A program made the translations under genes and the position numbers. From Homarus americanus (lineage: Eukaryota; Arthropoda; Malacostraca; Decapoda; Nephropidae): a stretch of 64,000 nt of DNA. The stretch is from positions 132,501-196,500 of the forward strand of contig NW_024737068.1 in NCBI RefSeq assembly GCF_018991925.1. The letters run 5' to 3'. A model generated the notes under the pieces. It was given only the letters and a program-made list of their open reading frames with translations, did no database searches and had not been told where the DNA came from. Positions 1 to 11,264 of this stretch are shown here, in pieces; position 1 is the first letter of the stretch, and every line of letters starts with the position of its first letter.

Positions 1-89
1 GTTGTTGTACTCGCTGACCTGAGTGTACATTGAGTGTTCACTGGTGCACTACTTTCACCACTGAATACCGTCTTAATGTTACTGACCTA

Positions 90-197
90 CAGACAGACAT
101 ACTGATAGATAGATAGACCTACAGACAGGCATACTGATAGATAGACAGATAGATAAATAGATAGACATACAGGCAGATAGATAGATAGATAGACCAA
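90..197. repeat. GATA/GACA-type tetranucleotide microsatellite
   Basis: Runs of gata and gaca units with interruptions. From about 200 to 390 the sequence continues as a purine-rich, AGGG-rich tract. Open frames here are low-complexity and have no family resemblance. Confidence 0.85.
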
Positions 198-512
198 TAA
201 GTAATGTTAAAGGTAAAGGAGACGATAGATGTGAGGGAAAAGGAATGGGGAGGTGAGAGGGATATGTTAGAGAGGGAGTGGGTTGTGAGAGGGACGGGGT
301 GAGGAATGGGGTGTGAGGGAAGGAGAGTGAACGAGGAGGAAGGAGGAAGGAGGAAGGCAAGGAGAGGGAGGGAGGGGGCGTGGCGAAACAACTTTCTCCC
401 CGCCCAGTCAAACACATTCTCAAAACATTACATTCGGACTTTTCCTCCTCAACCAAGACAAACATTTAGTCTCCATGCATCTCATACTGTTCAGTGACTA
501 AGAACGTTTTTT

Positions 513-530
513 TTAGGTTAGGTTAGGTTA
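513..530. repeat. Short interstitial TTAGG telomere-type run
   Basis: Three to four TTAGG units follow a T run. TTAGG is the common arthropod telomere motif. It is too short to be a telomere and is treated as an interstitial relic. Confidence 0.6.
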
Positions 531-680
531 ACTTAGAGCTACTGGTATGTACAGTATTACAGGTGTCCAAATTTATTTACCTGACATGTTGCTGTGATTG
601 AGACTACTGTGTGTAAATCACGTCTTATATTACCGAGTCGTGTGTCTTACCGCATCCCATGAAACATGTGATGTGGTAAT

Positions 681-992
681 TAGAGAGAGAGAGAGAGGGG
701 GGGGTAAGAGAGAGAGAGAGAAGGGTGTTATTTTTTTTAGTTTAAAAAATTTATTGACAAAGCTTGGAGTACAGTTTCCCTATTCTGAGTAATTCAGTCA
801 GGTCTTGACACTGAGGGTGGTATCACTTCTCACTGCCACGCAGGACAGAGGTTCATACACAAAGGAAGAGATCATATTCATTAACAGTATATATAGGTCA
901 GATTCATGTGGGTTGACGTCGCTGTTCACTGCCATGCAGTGTGTGTGTGTGTGGTGGGAGGGTAGTCATGTGTGTGTGTGTGTGTGTGTGTG
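681..992. repeat. GA and TG microsatellites
   Basis: A (GA)n tract with a G run occupies about 681-721. Two (TG)n tracts lie at about 939-954 and 968-992. The sequence between them shows no gene. Confidence 0.85.
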
Positions 993-1636
993 GGAAAGTG
1001 GTCCATTTTCAACATGTTTACGTAAATATTTATACGTAAGATCCCCCATACGTGTCGGATACATATATAAGGAAAATAGCTATGTGTACTATACGTGGGG
1101 ATCTTGAGTTCTCTGGCTAGTTGTGTTCGTAATCTTGCTATTCAATGACATATTATTTAGTTTTTAACACCTGCTGGTTGCGTTAGATCCCTATGTATAC
1201 GTATAAGAGTGCTGTGTAAACTTCACATGTACGTCACTGTTGTGTACATAAGCTGGTGGGATTGTAGATTATATGAGTCAGGTACACAAACTCTTCCTTC
1301 ACCAAAAGAGAAAGAAGAAACACTCAATAAAAATTAAATAAAAATAATTTCTCTCCCTTCAAGTAAAAAAAAAAACACTTTTCTTTGAACACGGGAAAAA
1401 AAACGTATTTTTTCCCGCGGGTTTACTGAGTCGATGGCCAAACAAAAGCGGCCGTTGTCTGGACTCTGGTGCCCGCATACCTCCCTAAGCATTATTTCCC
1501 GATGATAGATTGGTCTAGGATTTTCAAAGCTTCGTTGAGTTCGTACATTCTTTTTACCCCCTGATTAGTAGCGTGAGAAGTTAACAACGCACGTGACTAA
1601 TTCATACGTTACGTTAATCCGCTAACCCCTCACAAC
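993..1636. other. No recognisable gene; AT-rich unique sequence
   Basis: No conserved ORF, RNA gene or transposon terminus was recognised. It includes short A-rich stretches at about 1363-1376 and 1396-1420. Confidence 0.4.
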
Positions 1637-1905
1637 CATCACTTACAACCAACCACTACTCACAACCATCACTTATAGCCAACCACCACTACACAACCAA
1701 CCACCACTACACTACCAACCACCACTACAGAACCAACCACCACTACACAACCAACCACCACTACATAACCAACCACCACGACACAACCAACCACCACTAA
1801 ACAACCAACCACCACTACACTACCAACCACCACTACACAACCAACCACCACTACACAACCAACCACCACTACACAACCAACCACCATTCACAACCACCAC
1901 TCTGC
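1637..1905. repeat. 18-bp minisatellite (ccaaccaccactacacaa type)
   Basis: About a dozen tandem copies of an 18-bp unit built from ccaaccaccactacacaa, with point variants. Because 18 is a multiple of three, the minus strand is open as a V/G/C-rich peptide. I regard that frame as a by-product of the repeat. Confidence 0.9.
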
Positions 1906-2318
1906 CATCACTTCGCTAATAAAGAAATATTCCCAAGGTTTGTTTTTATTACATAGAAATTGCAGTTTCAGAGTTTTTTCCCACCATAGGGAATGAGTTA
2001 AAGCTTTTAACTCACGAAATTAAAGCTTATATTCCTTTGTATATAAGCTTAGTACACATATGAATGCTTTCAGGCGAGTATTTATTATTTTGTATTATTT
2101 CCCATTCAAATTATTTCCAATCAACACTTTTTTGTAATATTTTTCCAGGTTATAAATTGTAGTAGGAAATGTTGAGAGAGAGATATGTAAATACACTTAA
2201 AGTAGAGCCTGCGTTATCAGTGATCCAATATGAACGGCCGGGGTGCCCCACACACACTATAAAGTCTGTCTTCCTCACTGTAACATGGCTCACACAACTC
2301 AGTGTGGGTCTGTGTGAG

Positions 2319-2435
2319 TGTGTGTGTGAGCGCCGTTTATGTGTGGGTGTGTGTGAGCGCCGTTTATGTGTGGGTGTGTGTGAGCGCCGTTTATGTGTGG
2401 GTGTGTGTGAGCGCCGTTTATGTGTGGGTGTATGT
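2319..2435. repeat. 27-bp minisatellite, four copies
   Basis: The core gagcgccgtttatgtgtggg recurs at about 2327, 2354, 2381 and 2408, an exact 27-bp period with nearly identical copies. It sits in a TG-rich context. Both strands are open through it only because the unit is a multiple of three. Confidence 0.92.
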
Positions 2436-2665
2436 GTGAGAGGAAATGAGAGTCTGTGAGAGGGGGAATTTGCCTGGATTGACGAGGATGCTAACGGGAG
2501 TAGAAACAAAAAGTGGGCCTAGATCCTCAAATGTTCCCATCCTATATGCTAAATTTTCACCCTAGTTAATGTGAGCACAGTAACAGTTCACTAGAGCAAT
2601 AGCTCAACTTGGAAGACAAAAATGGCGTCGAATGTACTCTTTTTTTCTGCCGTAATTTATGCTTT

Positions 2666-3102
2666 TGTAATGGCCCCTGTCTCATCAACAGAACGTATTA
2701 TATAAATGGGTTCTTACATCTGATTTATATTCAGATTCACCACCTGTAACTTTCCACTACCTATGAGTAAGACATGAACTGATCACGTGAAGGGTAACTT
2801 TCCTTAGAGGGAGAAGCCCATATGTCAGCATCTATGTAAGCGCTCACAAGTGCGATGCCTTAGTCAGTCACTCACACCAACTTTTATCGAACGGACATTG
2901 ATCCACGTTTATATTACATAAACGCCGTCCTCTTTCTCATTCACTCATAAATAGTGGAACTTACGGTTGATATACACTCAGGAACTATAAACATAATACT
3001 TTTATAATAAAACAAGAAACTTCAATTGGGTTTTGTTACCAAAAGCCCAATTATATTATATGTGTAACAACCTGGTTAACTGGGGAATTAACCAGCATAA
3101 CA
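2666..3102 (+). mobile_element. LTR of a gypsy-type retrotransposon (copy 1)
   Basis: A 437-bp block starts TGTAATGGCCCC and ends GCATAACA, so it has the TG...CA ends of an LTR. A close copy lies at 58527-58952 on the same strand with the same two boundaries, which defines the ends independently. An A/T-rich polyadenylation-like stretch (ataataaaac) lies near the 3' end. The sequence directly after the 3' end looks like a primer-binding site, so this is best read as a 5' LTR. Known: many arthropod gypsy LTRs begin TGTA and are followed by a TGGCAGCG-type site. Inference: lineage, because no gag or pol survives next to it. Confidence 0.62.
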
Positions 3103-3361
3103 TATAAGGTGGCAGCGAAGTTGGTTAACGGATACAAATTAACAGGTCGACATACCAAGTCGTCAGTGTTATGTGAAAACAAAGAAACAAAAAACAGTGA
3201 CGTGTTACATAATCCGAGTGTTAAAACTGTATCCCGTATCGAGACGATAATTAGTGAGTGCTTCTCATTCTGTCTGTAGAGCTGTTGTGGTTTCGCGATC
3301 GTTGATTGCAGTATTTCCGGTGTCATCAGACAGTCTAGGACTGCTTTTAGTGTCCTTGTGG
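3103..3361 (+). mobile_element. Retrotransposon leader remnant with primer-binding-like site
   Basis: Immediately after the LTR, tggcagcgaag at about 3110-3120 resembles the TGGCAGCG primer-binding site of gypsy-type elements. About 240 bp of noncoding leader follows before a tRNA-like repeat interrupts it. No gag frame is recognisable. Confidence 0.45.
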
Positions 3362-3474
3362 GTTGATGGGTAGCGTTTCCTAGTCCCACCCAGTAGGTCG
3401 AGGGTTCGATTACTGGCTCGTGAGGTCGTTGGTTATATGTTCAAAGTCCGCGTGTTATATGGACTAAAAATGAA

Positions 3475-3477
<3 letters not shown>
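3362..3477 (+). repeat. Probable tRNA-derived SINE head
   Basis: The sequence gggttcgattactgg at about 3400-3415 matches a polymerase III B box (GGTTCGANNCC-like). A weak A-box-like tgggtagcgtttcctag lies about 40 bp upstream. The spacing is tRNA-like, but the acceptor stem does not pair convincingly, so it is a SINE-like relic rather than a tRNA gene. It runs into an (AT)n tract, a common SINE tail. Confidence 0.45.

Positions 3478-3513
<36 letters not shown>
3478..3513. repeat. (AT)n microsatellite
   Basis: About 18 uninterrupted AT units directly downstream of the SINE-like sequence. Confidence 0.95.
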
Positions 3514-3517
<4 letters not shown>

Positions 3518-4134
3518 GTAAATATGCAATAGCAATCAAAGATATTGTTATACAGTATGTGTTACATTTACCACAAAAAGGAGAGGGATAGGTACTGTAA
3601 CCACCAGTGAGGCAGTTAAAGGATATTCAGACACTTTACGTTGGACACAAATATTATAATTCGGTTAAACGTGTTGAATACAATTCATTTAGTATTTCAA
3701 ATAAGTCATACATAGGCACTCCTACATAAATGTTTAATCCAATATATATTTAAATAACAATCATGGCTATGTAATTAGTCTAATCTTAACACTTCAATGA
3801 GTACTCAATTTGCCATATTTCTATATTGTCACACTGATAAATGATGCAATGGACACAGTCTACCTGTGTACACAATAAGTACCAGTTAAACTTACGTGTT
3901 GAAAGTCTAGAGAGAAACCTGCCTTATAGCCTGGCCCCCTGGCTGGTCAGCTATGGCTGAGTCAGGTGATTATAATTGTACATAAACAAACTCCCTTCAC
4001 ACGCTCCAACCGCCTTCTGGGCCTCTCATCTCCACCATCTTCGTACTCTACATACTGCATACGGGCAGGCACACCCAATAAACATGACATGACTTACAGC
4101 CTAACATAATGTTTGTTTATGTGTTTGCCGTAAC
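3514..4134. other. AT-rich sequence without a recognised gene
   Basis: No gene was recognised. The sequence 3990-4100 is CT-rich and ends cccaataaacatgacatgac, which could be a retroposon 3' end, but no partner copy was found in the window. Confidence 0.3.
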
Positions 4135-4234
4135 NNNNNNNNNNNNNNNNNNNNNNNNNNNNNNNNNNNNNNNNNNNNNNNNNNNNNNNNNNNNNNNNNN
4201 NNNNNNNNNNNNNNNNNNNNNNNNNNNNNNNNNN
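4135..4234. other. Assembly gap of exactly 100 N
   Basis: One hundred Ns, the conventional placeholder for a gap of unknown size. It ends six bases before the left terminus of a Tigger remnant, so a repeat probably caused the break. Confidence 0.98.
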
Positions 4235-4239
4235 TAGTA

Positions 4240-6616
4240 CAGTAAGTCTAAGCAGCGTTGGGGTTATGTTCCTGAAAAATGCAACATTACGAAAAACGCT
4301 GTAGCGGATCAATTTTCCCAAAAATGGAATAAAAAATCACGGGGAGTTCGTTCCTAAGCCTCCTTTGTCCCATGAAAAAAGTTACATACAGAAAATCATT
4401 GCCCATTTCAAGAAAATAGTATATATATAGAACTACAGTATAAGTTTATGTGGTACTCACCGATGGCGGAGGTGAGGACAGAACTAGTGTGTGGTGGAAA
4501 GTGCAGTGAAGGAGGAGGATGGAGGGTGAAGGGAGGAGAGTGATGATTACACTTTCAAACTCTGCGGCTGCACTCCTCCTCCTCCGCTCTGACTAGGGGT
4601 TCCTCTGCTGGGTTTACTCTCCCTCTGTTGTTTGTTTGCTCCTCTTCAGTTGTTTGCTCCTCCCTCGCCATTCCGCTGACGAAAAAATGATTCCAATGTT
4701 GACTGCTTAGGTGCTACTCATCTTCTTCTCCTTATAGATCTTGGTGGTTAACAGCTTGGGGTATCTCAACATCTTCACGTTGAACCTTTGAGCTCGTTTC
4801 TCTGTTTGGATCATCTGTCCTAGAAGCATTTGCATTGCTTGCTGGAGAACATGTCAACGATTCACCTTAACCTCTTTGAAGTTACTTGTTCTTTGAGGTT
4901 ATTCTTCTAATACGTCGTCAAATCGTTGTCACCCCAAAGGACTGTGTTCTATTAACGGATTTTAGATCTTCATTGGTGACCTCTTCTGTATGGGATGCCA
5001 GAGATGTCTCAATATCCTCTAATTCCGAAAAGCTCATCAAAGCCTCCTGTCTAACAAGCTGAGGACATCCCTATTCAAGGCTGGGACAAGTCAATGGAAT
5101 CGTAAAACTGTTGGCTTTTCAGACCTGATTTACGTCTGCGCTCATTCAGGCAACTTTCTGAAACCTCTTCCCATGCCTTGCCAATGTTGTCAATTGCATG
5201 AAAGATATTTGAAACCGCCAATATTTTCGGATTGTTGGTTTATTTTTTCCATCCTGTAGCCTTGAGCAGCTGGGCCATTGCTGCATGATGCGGCGTAAAT
5301 AATCACCTTGAATCACGTACATGGCGCCTTAGCAGACCATAAATTTGCATCAGTGCTGTAAGTGTTGGGGCGAATACAACTTTATACTGTCATGCAAGTA
5401 GTGGGTGGGAGGATGGCTGAACATTGTCAAGGATCAGAAAGATTTTAGAGTCAAGGTTCTCCCTTGGCACAGTATTCCTTCGGTGCGGGGACGACTGCGC
5501 TTAACCGCTGGCTAAATCTGGCGCCGGTTATCCATCACCCGCTTTTATGCCTTATGGTAACAGAAGGTAACCTTTCAGAAGCCGTGCGGTGCGACATACA
5601 GCGAAATCAGCACGAGCTTCAACAGAAGTCACCCGGCAGCGTTAGTGACAAGCAACAGCGTCAAGCGATCTTTGCCGCTTTAAAACCTGTGGCTCGCACC
5701 TACACTCCTTGGAATGCGGGTCACTCTCGGGCATGTCTTCCAAAGAATCAATTCTCCTCACGTGAGGCTTTAGCCAGTGGGTAGCCTCACTTCTGGATAA
5801 TCCATTTGAATTCTGGCGAGAATGTCACCAAGCGCTTAACTGTATCTGAACTGGCGGCTTCACCAGTCATATTAATATTGTGGAAGTTATAACGACATTT
5901 AAATCCTTCAAACCATCCTTGGCTGTGCCAAAGTCTCTCTTCCTTCGATCCTTCACCCTCTTCTGCCTTTAGAGTCATCAAACAAGGATCTGGCCTTTTT
6001 GCTGGACCGCGCAAAGGCTCACAAGGCATTGCATTGATTCTGGTCCTCCATCCACATTGCCAGCGTAACACCTTCTCTATCACAATTAGCTTCTAATACG
6101 AGTTGTCTTGGTAGCACTCGAGAAGAACCACTTCCAACACCATGTGACTTGTCCGTTGGTTGGGATAATACGCTTTTGATTAATGGGGGGTTAGACCAAA
6201 CACCTTGTATGTCACAACACGTTCTCCTTTTTCAAATTGGGTTAATAAAACCATTTTTTATGCTTAAGGGTAATGGTCTGCGTTGCCTCTTCACTACACT
6301 ATAGCATGAGTGTTGCGTTGCTCTCTTACTACACTATCAGTGTACTTGATGGTAGCTTGAAGCCATTCCGAATGGATTAGAGTACAGCAAGTGCAAAATC
6401 CTTAACCACACCTTGAATGATCTTGAAGTCCTGTTGGGGGCTGACAAATCACCCAGGACGCCTGTGGCCAGCCAGTGAGACAGCGATGCCTGGCTGTGAG
6501 AGCATCAATGACTAGACAAAAAGCAGAGTGGAAATCACGCCCGTGAAAGTGATCCGTGAAAGCAGTAGTACCGAAACAACATTAAAGCGGAGACGGCGTT
6601 AAGCGAGGACTTCCTG
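4240..6616 (-). mobile_element. Tigger/pogo DNA transposon remnant, minus orientation
   Basis: The left end cagtaagtctaagcagcg and the right end ggcgttaagcgaggacttcctg form an imperfect terminal inverted repeat. Each is flanked by TA (4238-4239, 6617-6618), the target duplication of Tc1/mariner-pogo elements. The interior encodes a decayed minus-strand transposase with CENP-B-type DNA-binding and DDE features. The left terminus abuts the assembly gap. Confidence 0.72.
4850..6090 (-). pseudogene. Tigger transposase (TIGD1-like), decayed
   Basis: Read on the minus strand. The segment 6083-5787 is open and contains GWFEGFKCRYNFHNI followed by GEAASSD, a close match to the CENP-B/HTH_Tnp_Tc5 DNA-binding region of Tigger1-like transposases. 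Next, about 5786-5470 is broken by several stops. At about 5460-5400 the frame reads IFLILDNVQPSSHPLLA, the first DDE-strand motif (LLILDNAPSH type). About 5400-5100 then aligns with the VVFLPPNTTxLxQPMDQ and 'AIDNIGKAWEEV' regions. Known: such proteins cut and paste Tigger elements between TA dinucleotides. Multiple frameshifts and stops mean it cannot be functional. Confidence 0.75.
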
Positions 6617-6850
6617 TAAAGTGTGGGGAAGGCAAAATAAAAAACATTCAATACACTTCATGGCACAAATTCTTTGGGTTAAGGTCTCTGTAGAAAAGGA
6701 ATTTATCAATTTAAAGCAAAACCTAAGCAAACTGGAAATGATAAGAAAGCTATCTATAACAAGACAACACCAATGCTTGAGTACTGTAACATATAAGCTA
6801 TCTTGTAAACACGGTAATGTGGTATCAAAATGTAAACATATATACCATGC

Positions 6851-7010
6851 TTAAGAACACTCCTGGACCTTACTCTTGATTTTGTTTACAAATGAAACTG
6901 ATGATCTACTGAATACTGCAAACCAACATACGCTTTCTTCTCACTTTTGAGAGGATGATGCTTTGACTTCACTCTGGTAAGTAGAAGCATGAAAGCGATG
7001 CACAACCAGC
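6851..7010 (-). CDS. MED25: MED25 exon, end of PTOV/ACID domain (frame-disrupted)
   Basis: The minus-strand acceptor tactttttcacag lies just above 7010. The exon starts AGC, which follows the ...RGM end of the exon at 12425; the join GMAGC matches GFAGC of the MED25 PTOV domain. After a one-base shift it continues to SEKKAYVGL, equivalent to SKKKIFMGL of the family, and then to a V-N-K-I-K-like helix. The spacing between AGC and the KK..GL block equals that of the human protein as I recall it. A TAA at 6853-6851 could be the stop, or the C-terminal tail may continue elsewhere. At least two one-base indels are needed, so the exon is either damaged or misassembled. The identification rests on domain alignment plus splice phase. 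Confidence 0.5.
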
Positions 7011-7712
7011 CTGTGAAAAAGTATTTGAAACACCAGTTTATGCTTTCTATACTAATGGTTTTGATAATAATGACTTGAATCAGTATTGATAAATCTTACT
7101 CATTTACCTACCACACATGAATGACTCCATACGAACTTTTAGGCTAATCTCTTAATTATTCCATTCTCGAGAATACTTTTTATTGTATATTATAGAGTGG
7201 TTTGGGTGTGCATGTGTAGCTGTGTTTCTTTTCTTTGGTGAGTTACTTCCACTGTACTTTGCATAATTTTATTGAAATATATATTCATTATTTTTAGCAA
7301 CATTGTGCTTTTAGAAAAAATGTAAATATTTTTGTTACCATTTAAATTTATCGTGATAATATGGAAGTACATATCTTAATATTTAGAAAATAACTGCCTG
7401 TGGCATGGTGGGCTCGATGGCCATCATTGTGGTGTGGAACCATAACAATTAGCGTGGAGACAAGACCAGTGCACTTGGTTTCCAGAGAGGACTCTACCTG
7501 ATATTATAAAAATTTCAATATTATTTACAGGATGTTGCTCCATTGTTCATATTTTAAGTTACAGTATTTCAAAACTGGTGCATTGTTTAATTACTTAATA
7601 CATTACATAAGTAGATAATTGTATTCTTCTGAAAGACAAGTAACAGGAGTAGCGGACTGGTAACCCGCGACTCTGGTAAATTAACAGTATACAGTATATA
7701 TACTACAGTATA
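7011..7712. other. Intron of the MED25-like gene; no feature recognised
   Basis: AT-rich sequence between a MED25 exon and a MITE. I see no conserved frame, RNA gene or transposon terminus. Confidence 0.4.
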
Positions 7713-8136
7713 CAGCCTAGACCCGACTTACGACTGCTTGACTTCACGACCGTCGGGACTTATGACCGCCGCAGTTGTGACATTTTTTTCTTTCTTTTTT
7801 TTTCCGATGACACACGCATTTTCTATACCAAAAATTTTCCAGTTAATGTAGTCTCCATAATTAAAAATTATGGGGCCCAGGGTACATTCAGCTGACTACA
7901 TTAGTGGTGCTCCAGTCACACTGTATCCATTCCTCATTATTTAATACTTTCACTGTGCTGTATCATTCCTCATTTTTTATTACTTTTACTATGCACCATG
8001 TTCATTGTAGATTTTTATTTAAAAAATAAATAAAATAAATAATTTTATTTTATTTTTTTCTATGGGACTTCTGACCATTGGACTTACGACCTGGTTGGGT
8101 CCCCTAACCCCGATAAGTAAGTCAGGGGTCTGGCTA
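7713..8136. mobile_element. MITE, 'gacttacgac' Tigger-type family (copy 1)
   Basis: The left end cagcctagacccgacttacg and the right end ggggtctggct are inverted. TA flanks the left end, and the right end runs into TATA. The interior matches the element at 27857-28230 over most of its length, including the shared block ccagttaatgtagtctccat and the segment after it. It is noncoding. Termini of this form belong to Tigger/pogo elements. Confidence 0.72.
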
Positions 8137-8145
8137 TATACAGTA

Positions 8146-8890
8146 CAGGTATTCCTCGAGATATGAATGTTTGAGATGCGAATATTTGTTATGTGAATTT
8201 CCTAAATTGCTACCACTATTTGGCGGCTTTTCCCTGCTTAAGCAATTTGGTCAGGCAAAGTGCAGTTCACTGGGAGTCAGCTGGGCTGACAATTTGGGTG
8301 AGAGATCTTGATAGAGACATGTTAAGTACTCACTAATCCATACTCCCCCCTTCCTCGCATCTCCCTGACCTGTCTTTCCTTCTGCCAGTTATTTGTGCAT
8401 GTGAAGTTATCTCTCTTTTATCTGTGTGTATTCGTGCATCCTTCGTTACAACTTTCATAATGGCATCTAAGCATTCTGCTGAATCTTCAGCTACCGTACT
8501 GCACTGAAACAGCGAAAGGCTGTGACACTCTTGAGACAAAGACTGGAAGTAATTAAGGGCATCACCATGATGGCCCTACAAAAAAATAGGAAAAGATTTT
8601 GGTCTGGCTACTTCAACTGTGGCCCCAATTTACAACAGTGCTGACAACATAAAACAAGCAACTGGAAATGTCAGCAACAGCTGAGGAACAAGGCCAGACA
8701 ACCCACCATATCCTCCTTCTTCAGACCCATCACCACCTTCAGCTTCCTGCATGCTGGCTTCAGTTTCACTCCTCCTACCAGCAGATTTTCTTCCTCCTTC
8801 ACACTCTGGTGTGTGATCGCTTGGCAGACAGCAGTAATGAGACAGACAACTCCTCACCTCGCTGAATAAAGGCCCTTAATCAGCCCACCT
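8146..8890 (+). mobile_element. Internally deleted Tigger1-like element
   Basis: The left terminus caggtattcctcgagatatg follows a TA. The interior from 8460 keeps the start of a Tigger1-type transposase (next entry) and then jumps to a Ser/Pro-rich C-terminal-like stretch, leaving out the DDE core. I could not place the right terminus with certainty. The left end lies about 10 bp after the preceding MITE. Confidence 0.5.
8460..8868 (+). pseudogene. Tigger1-like transposase fragment (N-terminal HTH fused to tail)
   Basis: The start reads MASKHSAESSATVL and then, with frameshifts, a KQRKAVTL...LEVIK block and KIGKDFGLATSTVAPIYN. These correspond to the first helix-turn-helix (CENP-B N-terminal domain) of TIGD1-like transposases. 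The tail is a Ser/Pro-rich C-terminal-like segment ending PPSHSGV. The whole catalytic domain is missing, so this is a deletion derivative that could only have been mobilised in trans. Confidence 0.6.
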
Positions 8891-10078
8891 AGCTCACCCA
8901 CTTGTGAGTGAATTAGCCCAGACTGCCCTCCATAAGGATTAATAACCCAAGGATTAAACAGTATTTTATTTATTTTCTCATGTGTTTAGTAGTAATCACA
9001 TGTGTTTGAAATAAATTAGAATACAGTAGTTGTACTATTTATCATTAGTTAGGTAAAGTTTTGTTCTTGTTTATTGAACCGATTTTGTGTTTGAGGTATG
9101 ATGAAAAATTTACCTAAGGAATTTGTGTTTTGATACCTAACCTATTACGTGTCTTGAAGGATGCTTTGATTCACCTTTTTTGTTTTATTGTAATTAATGT
9201 TATATTGTAAGCAAGCTTATCATTTTCTTCCATCCTTAAATTTACTTCAAATTAGCAAGGGCAACTAAATACCAGGAACATTTGGCCTTTCATGATTGTG
9301 TTCCTTCTGGGCCTTTAACTACCGTTTAACTTCTACTTTACACTAGTCGACCAATTTTGTCTTTTTGTATTTTGGAGATGAAATGCATTTCCCTTTAAGA
9401 GTTTGGGATGTGAACATAGAAAATGACAATGAAAATACTGTGCTACAGTTTCCAAGAAAATTCACTATCTTACATTTCACAAGTATTACACTATATTGGT
9501 GGCATAGAATTTTGATCTGTATCTCAATTAAACATTCATACTCTTTACCTGTAAACGTATACGAATTCTTGGAACATCTCGTTACTGTCCAGCAGATCCG
9601 CTAACATCACTGAACTCCATTTACCCTGGTACTGTTTCTCTATTGCCAAGATGTCTTGAGTGGAAATGTTAACAGTGCTCACTGCACAACAGTTGCCAGA
9701 AAAAATCCATGTGACAGTGGAAAAATGTATTTTTAAAAGACTCATTGCAGCCCATTTTCTGATAGGATGACAACAGGTATTCCTGAAGTTCTTTGTGGTT
9801 GTCATCCTTGATGTAATCCTAAATTGAAGTTGCTACCAGCGGAAAGCATTTCACGCTGTCTTCGTCACTATTTGAGGAAATTGGTACATGCTCAACTGTC
9901 CCCATTCAAACGGAATGAATTTCTTGTAGTTTATACGAGTTCTAAAAAGATGTAGCCTGTCCTGATTCCTTCATTTAGACTGCATGAACAACTGGAGATT
10001 GACAGCAACACATTGCCATCATGCAGCAGAACAGCTTTTTAAACTCAGCTTTGGTGACCTATGAACAGTTATCATTAA
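8891..10078. other. Intronic sequence, no gene recognised
   Basis: Includes a minus-strand frame at 9805-9545 with no clear family; it may be a decayed transposase but I could not assign it. No splice-bounded MED25 exon was seen. Confidence 0.3.
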
Positions 10079-10401
10079 TGATAAGACCTCAGATATCCGG
10101 GAATGCATGGGGGCAGGTAAAGAGCCTGGATAATCGTTTTCGAGGATGCTTCAGGTAACTCTTATAAATATGCATCCTCAAACTCAAGAACATCATCAGA
10201 GTAACATTATAAATGAATAAGCACATAGTAAATATATAAGGGCAAAAGGGACAGAAATGGAACCATGATTATAGAATTCAAACTGATTTTCTTGATTTTT
10301 TAAATGTGATTAGACATAAATTGCTGGAAAATGACCCGCAAAAATATGGCGGTTGCTTGAGAAGTTCAGGTGGTTAAATGCCGGATATCAAGGTTATACT
10401 G
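10079..10401. mobile_element. MITE-like element, 'gatatccgg' termini
   Basis: Left end taagacctcagatatccggg and right end ccggatatcaaggttatactg are imperfect inverted repeats about 320 bp apart. Its interior has no coding frame. The form (CAGTATAACCTTGATATCC at the outer edge) resembles Tigger-type ends. The target duplication is not clear. Confidence 0.45.
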
Positions 10402-10740
10402 TGTATTAAAATTTACCCGTAGACCATTTACATCGTTACGAACAGCGGGGTTACCTTTCATCTTAACCCTTAAGCCTGGGTGATCCTCTCGTTTACAGGG
10501 GAGTTCAGGTTACAAAGCGGGTTCTGTTCGAGGATGTTCTTAAGTCGAATTTTGTCGTGATCAGACACTCACCATAATGCACTGTATGTTACAGAACCAA
10601 TGTTTAAATCCTACTATATCATAGCCTAATTCATATATACAACTAGGTCCAGTTAATTTTAAGACAAGAAAATAGAATGACCAAAATACAGTAAATGATG
10701 TAAAATAAGTCATCAGGTAAATAAAATACTATGATTTAAA
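10402..10740. other. Probable degraded Tigger-type sequence
   Basis: Contains gggttctgttcgaggatg and related phrases typical of Tigger subterminal DNA, but without definable ends. No gene. Confidence 0.3.
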
Positions 10741-11264
10741 AGTTTAACCCCCATTAGTATAGGCACCCCTCTCCAATAAGCAGAAAAAAGTCAGCTCTGC
10801 GGTGGCCAATGCGGAGGCGGGGACCAAAAAGCAGTTTCCCAGCAACCGCGAAGTCCTCCGATATCCCCAGGTACCCAAACAGTGTGGATGCTGCTGGCTT
10901 GCTTGCTCGCAGCATCCTGCATAGCCAACTCGAGCGGATGACAGCTCTTATTACGGTCTTCATATTATTAGTGGCAGGTAGAGAGAATGATGTGCCCACA
11001 GGGTGAGAAGCAGCTGCTTTGCCGCACTTATCCGGCACACTCATTCCCCTTCTCTCCTGCGTGGGACAGAACCCAGCAAACTAATGTTCTGCCATAAAAT
11101 GTGTATGCCATAGTGGAGACTGCTACATCCCGACAGAAGCTGGGAAAGATTACCCCCAAAAGCCACCCTGCATCCGACTTTTGAGCAAATCGGTGTAAAC
11201 CCGGGATAGTGCCTCTGTGAGAACATGCTCTTAAAAAATAAATAAATAAATAAATAAATAAATA
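10741..11264 (+). mobile_element. Possible retroposon 3' end with (AAAT)n tail
   Basis: A more GC-rich block than its surroundings ends in seven or so AAAT units (11235-11264), the tail form of RTE-type LINEs and dependent SINEs. No reverse transcriptase frame is visible. The low-confidence call rests on tail and base composition. Confidence 0.3.

Noticed and set aside
1669..1887. 72-codon V-V-V-G-C repeat frame on the minus strand
   Set aside because: An 18-bp minisatellite is open in any stop-free frame; there is no other gene evidence.
2319..2435. Regularly spaced 27-bp repeat as a CRISPR-like array
   Set aside because: The copies are head-to-tail without unique spacers and the sequence is eukaryotic; it is a minisatellite.
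3362..3477. A functional tRNA gene at the B-box-like motif
   Set aside because: The acceptor stem does not pair, the A box is poor and the B box departs from consensus at its end; a SINE relic fits better.
5464..5784. 106-codon plus-strand frame
   Set aside because: It overlaps the minus-strand Tigger transposase pseudogene and shows no domain; a shadow frame.
9545..9805. Minus-strand frame possibly from another transposase (KWSSVMLAD phrase)
   Set aside because: The resemblance is too weak to name a family, and no termini were found around it.
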